From NCBI GenBank assembly GCA_946480605.1, contig CAMLKW010000161.1:1-10325 (forward strand): a DNA stretch of 10,325 bases. Reading direction: 5' to 3'. The translations under genes and the position numbers were made by a program. Position 1 is the stretch's first letter, and the number at the start of each line of letters is the position of its first letter. The notes under the pieces were generated by a model that was not told where the DNA came from, ran no database searches, and saw only the letters and a list, made by a program, of their open reading frames with translations. The stretch is from an uncultured Roseateles sp. (lineage in GTDB: Bacteria; Pseudomonadota; Gammaproteobacteria; Burkholderiales; Burkholderiaceae). Below, one piece after another: positions 6,248-10,325 of the stretch.

Positions 6248-6341
6248 CACACCCCTTTGGCTTAGGGGGGAACGCACGGTTACTTGTACCCACGTGTAAA
6301 GGAGTGCTTACCCCAGGTCACCTTTCTGAAGCATGACCGCC

Positions 6342-8696
6342 TCATTCGGTGGCAAGACGCACCACTTTCTGCAGCCCTTCGACCGCCTTGCCCTTGCGCG
6401 CCCGCTTGCCGGCGTGCGCGGCCAGCGACTGGTTCTTCAGCATTTCGTCCCGCGGCTTGGCGCCGCGGCCGGTGCCGTGCACGCGCAATTGCGTAGCAAA
6501 GCAGGCCAGGGACAAGACCTGGTCCTTGGCCTCCAGATCCATCAGCATCAGGCCTCGGCCACCCTTGGGCTGATGCTTCAACTCATCCAGCGAGAAGGTC
6601 AACAGCCGGCCCTGGGCGCTCAGTACACCCAGTTGCAGGCCCAGGGCATCACCTGGCACCCGGGCCAGCAGCGGGACCTCGCCCTCTTCCAGAGCCAGGA
6701 AGGTCTTGCCGGCCTTCTGGCGGCCGACCAGGTCGCCGACCTGGGCCAGCAGGCCGTAGCCACCGCTGCCCGCCATGACCAGGCGCTGGCCCGGTGCAGC
6801 GGCCAGGTAGTGCGCGATCTGCGAACCGGTCTCCAGCTCGATCATCGTCGTGATGGGCTGGCCATCACCGCGCCCACCCGGCAGCGTCGCCACCGGCACG
6901 GAGTAGACGCGGCCATTGCTGCCGATGACGACGAGCGGGTCCACGCTGCGGCAGCGGAACGCGCCCCACAGACTGTCACCGGCCTTGAAGGTCTGCGCCG
7001 CGACGTCCACCTCGTGGCCCTTCAGCGCCCGCACCCAGCCCTTTTGGCTGACGATGACGGTGACCGGCTCGTCGACGATCTTGACCTCGGCGACCACGCG
7101 CTTCTCGGCCTGGATCAGCGTGCGGCGGTCGTCGCCGTACTGCTTGGCGTCGGCCTCGATCTCCTTGATGACGGTGCGGCGCAGCGCGGCGTTGCTGCCC
7201 AGGATGTCTTCCAGCTTGGCGCGCTCGTCGCGCAGCTTGGACAACTCCTGCTCGATCTTGATGGCCTCCAGCCGCGCCAGTTGGCGCAGGCGGATTTCGA
7301 GGATGTCCTCGGCCTGGCGATCACTCAGGTTGAAGCGGGCGATCAGCGCCGTCTTGGGCTCGTCCGACTCGCGGATGATGCGGATGACCTCGTCGATATT
7401 CAGCAGCACCAGCTGCCGGCCTTCCAGCACGTGGATGCGCTCGTTGACCTTGGCCAACCGGTGCTCGGTACGGCGGCGCACGGTGGCCTGGCGAAAGCCC
7501 ACCCACTCCGTCAACACCTGGCGCAGGCTCTTCTGCGTCGGGCGTCCGTCGTCGCCGATCATGGTCAGGTTGACGGACGCGCTGCTCTCCAGGCTGGTGT
7601 GGGCCAGCAGCGCGTTGATCAGGTCCTGCTGCTCGACGGTGCGGCTCTTGGGCTCGAAGACGATGCGCACGGCCGCGTCCTTGCTGGACTCGTCTCGCAC
7701 GCCGTCCAGCACGGCCAGCAGGCTGGCCTTGAGCTGCAGCTGCTCGGCCGTCAGCGTCTTCTTGCCGGCCTTGACCTTGGGGTTGGACAACTCCTCGATC
7801 TCTTCCAGCACCTTCTGCGCGCTGGTGCCATGCGGCAGCTCCGTGACCACCAGTTGCCACTGGCCACGGGCCAGGTCCTCGATCTTCCAGCGCGCGCGCA
7901 GCTTCAGGCTGCCGCGGCCGGAGGTGTAGGCGGCGCGGATGTCCTCCGGCGCGCTGATCAGCTGGCCGCCACCGGGGAAGTCCGGGCCGGGGATCAGGTC
8001 GAACAGCGCGTCGTCGCCGAGCTTGTCGTCCTTCAGCAGCGCGACCGCCGCCGCAGCGACTTCGCGCAGGTTGTGGCTGGGAATCTCGGTGGCCAGGCCC
8101 ACGGCGATGCCGCTGGCGCCGTTCAGCAGCACGAAGGGCAGGCGTGCCGGCAGGTCGACCGGCTCCTGCGTCGTGCCGTCGTAGTTGGGGCGGAAGTCGA
8201 CGGTGCCTTCCTCAATCTCGTCCAGCAACAGGCGGGCGATGGGCGCCAGGCGCGCTTCGGTGTAACGCATCGCCGCGGCGCCGTCGCCGTCGCGGCTACC
8301 AAAGTTGCCATGACCATCGATCAGCGGATAGCGCAGCGAGAAATCCTGCGCCATGCGCACCAGCGCGTCGTACACGGACTGGTCGCCGTGCGGGTGGAAG
8401 CTGCCCAGCACGTCGCCGACGACCTTGGCGCCCTTGACGGGCTTGGCGCCCGACGCGCCACTCCAACCCAGGCCCAGGCGCTGCATGGAATACAGGATGC
8501 GGCGCTGCACCGGCTTCTGCCCGTCGGAGTAGGCAGGCAAGGCCCGGCCCTTGACGACGCTGAGCGCGTATTCCAGATAGGCCTGCTGGGCGTAGGCGGC
8601 CAGCGTCAGCGCGCCCGGGTCGTCCGCGCCGCCGTTGCCGTTGTTGCCGCCGTCGTTGGGGCCATTGAAATCGATGGTGGTCTGTTCGGAACTCAT
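6342..8696 (-). CDS. parC: DNA topoisomerase IV subunit A
   Basis: ParC is the DNA-breaking subunit of topoisomerase IV, which separates linked daughter chromosomes and removes positive supercoils. The 784 residues begin with a Gly/Asn-rich leader (about 8-28). The winged-helix breakage core follows: GRALPAYSDGQKPVQRRILY (50-69), HPHGD at 101-105 and the catalytic Tyr145 in AAMRYTEARLAP. Then come NYDGTTQEPVDLPARLP, NGASGIAVGLATEIPSHN and the tower and coiled-coil region. That region ends around 440-500 with IRESDEPKTALI and EDILEIRLRQLARLE. A C-terminal propeller-type domain (about 530-740) contains GGRGDG. It closely resembles Neisseria ParC as I recall it and lacks a full GyrA box. At the quinolone-interaction positions equal to E. 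coli Ser80 and Glu84 it has Gln106 and Asp110. Its ATG overlaps the transglycosylase stop (ATGA) and has no ribosome site of its own, so translation is probably coupled. Confidence 0.97.
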   Translation of the reverse strand: MSSEQTTIDFNGPNDGGNNGNGGADDPGALTLAAYAQQAYLEYALSVVKGRALPAYSDGQKPVQRRILYSMQRLGLGWSGASGAKPVKGAKVVGDVLGSFHPHGDQSVYDALVRMAQDFSLRYPLIDGHGNFGSRDGDGAAAMRYTEARLAPIARLLLDEIEEGTVDFRPNYDGTTQEPVDLPARLPFVLLNGASGIAVGLATEIPSHNLREVAAAAVALLKDDKLGDDALFDLIPGPDFPGGGQLISAPEDIRAAYTSGRGSLKLRARWKIEDLARGQWQLVVTELPHGTSAQKVLEEIEELSNPKVKAGKKTLTAEQLQLKASLLAVLDGVRDESSKDAAVRIVFEPKSRTVEQQDLINALLAHTSLESSASVNLTMIGDDGRPTQKSLRQVLTEWVGFRQATVRRRTEHRLAKVNERIHVLEGRQLVLLNIDEVIRIIRESDEPKTALIARFNLSDRQAEDILEIRLRQLARLEAIKIEQELSKLRDERAKLEDILGSNAALRRTVIKEIEADAKQYGDDRRTLIQAEKRVVAEVKIVDEPVTVIVSQKGWVRALKGHEVDVAAQTFKAGDSLWGAFRCRSVDPLVVIGSNGRVYSVPVATLPGGRGDGQPITTMIELETGSQIAHYLAAAPGQRLVMAGSGGYGLLAQVGDLVGRQKAGKTFLALEEGEVPLLARVPGDALGLQLGVLSAQGRLLTFSLDELKHQPKGGRGLMLMDLEAKDQVLSLACFATQLRVHGTGRGAKPRDEMLKNQSLAAHAGKRARKGKAVEGLQKVVRLATE

Positions 8697-9352
8697 GGGT
8701 GCAAGGTCAGTCGCTGCGCGAGGGCCGGCTGGCGCTGCTGCAGCAGGGCCCAGTACAACTCGAGCACGAGATGCACATGGGCCTGGGTTTCTTCAATGTC
8801 GGGAATGCGGTTGCCGGCGCGGCGCACTGCGCCTTCGCCGGCGTTCCACGCGGCCAGGGCCACGTCGATGGAGCGGAAGCGGCGCATCAGGTCGGCCAGC
8901 ATGCGCGCGCCGGTATGGATGTTGATGCGGGGGTCGGTAAGACGGGCCGCGTCGGCCGGTGTCGCGTAGCGGTTGGCCGTCTCGGGGGTGATCTGCATCA
9001 GGCCCGCGGCGCCGCGTGGCGATACCGCGTCCTTCTGGTAGCCGGACTCCACGGCGATGACGGCCTTCAGCAGTTCGACGTCCACACCATGCTCGCGGGC
9101 GGCTTCGCGCACCCAGGGCTGCACGGCCTTGACCTCGGGGGCGATGTCCAGCCAGGTCAGCATCGTGGCGCCGGCGTCGGTCTTGCCAGGCACGCGCAGC
9201 GCACCGCCATCACCGCCCAGCACGGGCCGAAAGCGTGCATCCAGCTTGCGCGCCGAGAAATGCGCCACGCCGGCCGCGTCCACATAACCCCACAGCTCGG
9301 CCTGGGCGGGAAGCGCGCAGACCAGCAGCAGCGATGCCACCCAGCGCCTCAT
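8693..9352 (-). CDS. Periplasmic lytic transglycosylase, SLT domain
   Basis: The enzyme should cleave the MurNAc-GlcNAc bond of peptidoglycan, forming 1,6-anhydro-MurNAc ends. The 219-residue protein has a signal peptide (MRRWVASLLLVCALPAQA). A short DUF4124-like segment (ELWGYVDAAGVAHFSARKLD, 19-38) and a linker precede an SLT domain at about 75-205. The motifs are in order: catalytic Glu102 in IAVESGY, GAAGLMQITPETA (114-126), DPRINIHTGARML, ALAAWNAGEGAV (166-175) and IPDIEETQAHVHLV. I see no lipobox, so it is probably soluble in the periplasm. GGAGG sits four to five bases before the ATG at 9352. That ATG overlaps the stop of the acetyltransferase gene (ATGA), and this gene's own stop overlaps the parC start. 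It is thus embedded in the parE-parC operon. It cannot be assigned to a named Mlt or Slt enzyme from sequence alone. Confidence 0.93.
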   Translation of the reverse strand: MRRWVASLLLVCALPAQAELWGYVDAAGVAHFSARKLDARFRPVLGGDGGALRVPGKTDAGATMLTWLDIAPEVKAVQPWVREAAREHGVDVELLKAVIAVESGYQKDAVSPRGAAGLMQITPETANRYATPADAARLTDPRINIHTGARMLADLMRRFRSIDVALAAWNAGEGAVRRAGNRIPDIEETQAHVHLVLELYWALLQQRQPALAQRLTLHP

Positions 9353-9873
9353 GCGGCCTCCAGCCCCAGCGCCACGCGCGCCTGGTATTCGCGGTCCAGC
9401 AGGGACATGACGATCAATGAGTCGTAGCCATCGGCGCCGTCGATGGTCACGCGCACGCTCTCACGCAGGCGGCCCTCCTCGACGAAGCCCTCGCTCTGGT
9501 ACAGCTTGAACGCACGCGTGTTCAGCGCCTTCACATCCAGCCAGAAGCGATGCGCCCTCAGCTGCTGGAACGCCATGGCCTTCAGCTGGCGCACGGCCGC
9601 ACGCCCCAGGCCGCGGCCCTTGGGCTGCAGCACCAGGCGCTTCAGCTCGACGGAGCCGTTGGGGTTGCGACAGCCCTGCAGGATGACGAAGCCGATGCGC
9701 TCCAGCGCGTCGCCCTCCTCCAGCACGAAATGACGCGAGTCCGGGAAACGGATGGCACCCTCGTGCTGCGTGCGCTCCCACGACGTGATGAAGGGCAGAT
9801 TCGCCCCGTCGCGTTCGACCGAGACCACCCAGTCGAGGTCGGACAGCATGGTCGGACGAAGGCGCAGGCTCAT
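9349..9873 (-). CDS. GNAT-family N-acetyltransferase
   Basis: This 174-residue protein fits a single Gcn5-related N-acetyltransferase domain that uses acetyl-CoA. The N-terminus LRLRPTMLSDLDWVVSVER is the usual beta1-alpha1 opening. Strands around VELKRLVLQP (75-84) lead into the acetyl-CoA pyrophosphate loop Q83-P-K-G-R-G-L-G-R91. Motif B follows with LDVKALNTRAFKLYQSEGF (112-130), including the usual Asn118, Tyr125 and Gly-Phe pair. The substrate is unknown; it could be a protein N-terminus, a side chain or a small molecule. The start at 9873 is preferred because the domain begins right there, 11 bases after the parE stop. A longer in-frame reading from 10107 would lie almost wholly inside parE and adds sequence unlike a folded protein. 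The Shine-Dalgarno signal is poor. Its stop overlaps the transglycosylase start. Confidence 0.88.
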   Translation of the reverse strand: MSLRLRPTMLSDLDWVVSVERDGANLPFITSWERTQHEGAIRFPDSRHFVLEEGDALERIGFVILQGCRNPNGSVELKRLVLQPKGRGLGRAAVRQLKAMAFQQLRAHRFWLDVKALNTRAFKLYQSEGFVEEGRLRESVRVTIDGADGYDSLIVMSLLDREYQARVALGLEAA

Positions 9874-9884
9874 CGCAGCAAGGC

Positions 9885-10325
9885 TCAGATGTCGATCTCC
9901 ACGGCATCGCCGTGCAGTTCCATCAGTTCGCGGCGCGAGGCCGCCTCGCCCTTGCCCATCAGCTTGTTGAAGGCGTCCACCGTGGCGGCGAAGTCGAACT
10001 GACCGTAGGCCACGCGCGACAGGCGGCGCGTCTCGGGGTTCAGCGTCGTGTCCCACAGCTGTTCGGCATTCATCTCGCCCAGGCCCTTGAAGCGGCTGAT
10101 GCTCCACGAGCCCTCGCGGGCGCCTTCCTTGCGCAGCTTGTCCAGCGTGGCGGTCAGCTCGCCGTCGTCCAGCGCGTACAGCTTGGCGGCGGGCTTCTTG
10201 CCGCGGGCCGGCGCATCCACGCGGTATAGCGGCGGGCGGGCGACGAACACGTGACCCGCCTCGACCAGCTTGGGGAAGTGGCGGAAGAAGAGTGTGAGCA
10301 GCAGCACCTGGATGTGCGAGCCGTC
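9885..10325 (-). CDS. parE: DNA topoisomerase IV subunit B, C-terminal part
   Basis: The gene enters from the right edge; 146 C-terminal residues are visible. They begin with DGSHIQVLLLTLFFRHFPKL, the end of the Toprim metal-binding motif (DxDxDGxHI) of type II topoisomerase B subunits. SRFKGLGEMNAEQLWDTTLN (about 77-96) follows, the conserved segment shared by GyrB and ParE. The ending EAASRRELMELHGDAVEIDI is of the ParE rather than the GyrB type. The location directly upstream of parC in the same operon also favours ParE. The ATPase and transducer domains lie outside the window, as must the operon promoter. The stop at 9885 is followed 11 bases later by the acetyltransferase start. Confidence 0.95.
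   Translation of the reverse strand, partial: DGSHIQVLLLTLFFRHFPKLVEAGHVFVARPPLYRVDAPARGKKPAAKLYALDDGELTATLDKLRKEGAREGSWSISRFKGLGEMNAEQLWDTTLNPETRRLSRVAYGQFDFAATVDAFNKLMGKGEAASRRELMELHGDAVEIDI

Noticed and set aside
6252..6268. CCCCT/AGGGG hairpin as the parC terminator
   Set aside because: It has only five pairs with a seven-base loop and no U-tract on the minus strand. It is too weak to call.
6167..6277. Upstream in-frame ATG (6277) extending the PEP-CTERM protein by 37 residues
   Set aside because: The extension would bury the signal peptide inside the protein. The ATG at 6166 has a good AGGAG site and begins exactly at a typical signal peptide.
6167..6341. Sigma-54 (-24/-12) promoter for the PEP-CTERM gene
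   Set aside because: TTGC is present on the minus strand near 6213, but no TGGCAC-like element stands at the required distance.
6333..8969. Rightward open frame of about 878 codons opposite parC
   Set aside because: It mirrors parC and shows only compositionally biased sequence. ParC is unambiguous on the minus strand.
9874..10107. Extension of the acetyltransferase to an in-frame start at 10107
   Set aside because: The extra 78 residues overlap parE in another frame and look like a shadow. The GNAT domain begins at the start at 9873.
1..10325. Mobile element, CRISPR array, phage or defence island
   Set aside because: I saw no transposase, integrase, spaced repeats, attachment-like duplications or compositional break. 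The genes are mostly housekeeping and envelope functions.

Overview
The window is a high-GC stretch (clearly well above 60% G+C by eye) of an ordinary chromosomal locus. It most probably comes from a betaproteobacterium of the order Burkholderiales, in the Rubrivivax/Leptothrix/Roseateles neighbourhood. Supporting this are an AroG-type DAHP synthase, a class 2 PyrD, a ParC resembling the Neisseria/Burkholderiales form, and a PEP-CTERM protein, a surface-protein class common in that group. The exact genus cannot be read from the sequence. I see no mobile element, CRISPR array, phage gene, rRNA or tRNA.

Layout, left to right. (1) The first 72 bases are the signal-peptide end of a leftward gene. 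It has a very good sigma-70-type promoter at 185-213 and, just downstream of the predicted start, two abutting perfect palindromes (146-172) of the type bound by LacI-family regulators, so it is probably a regulated secreted protein. (2) A leftward run follows, read right to left: a GTG-started eight-helix membrane protein with a C-terminal zinc ribbon (2071-3834, unknown function), aroG (906-2027), and a secreted DUF2141-type protein (363-791). Two GC-rich hairpins lie between the last two. (3) A 202-base divergent gap separates the membrane-protein gene from the rightward pair pyrD (4037-5077) and a small lipoprotein with two BamE-like units (5085-5585). (4) The lipoprotein gene converges on a PEP-CTERM protein gene (5690-6166, leftward), with a hairpin/U-tract terminator between them oriented for the PEP-CTERM gene. 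(5) The right third is a tight leftward operon: parE (3' end only), a GNAT acetyltransferase, a periplasmic lytic transglycosylase and parC. The last two junctions are ATGA stop/start overlaps.

How the genes work together. ParE and ParC form topoisomerase IV, which decatenates daughter chromosomes. The lytic transglycosylase lying between them cleaves peptidoglycan, so the operon pairs chromosome separation with wall remodelling. AroG feeds the shikimate pathway and PyrD feeds pyrimidine synthesis. The DUF2141 protein, lipoprotein and PEP-CTERM protein are envelope or surface proteins of unknown role.

I did not find a convincing undescribed system. The points most worth a second look are the triple-dyad operator, the zinc-ribbon membrane protein, the coupled parE-GNAT-transglycosylase-parC operon, and the repeats upstream of the PEP-CTERM gene.
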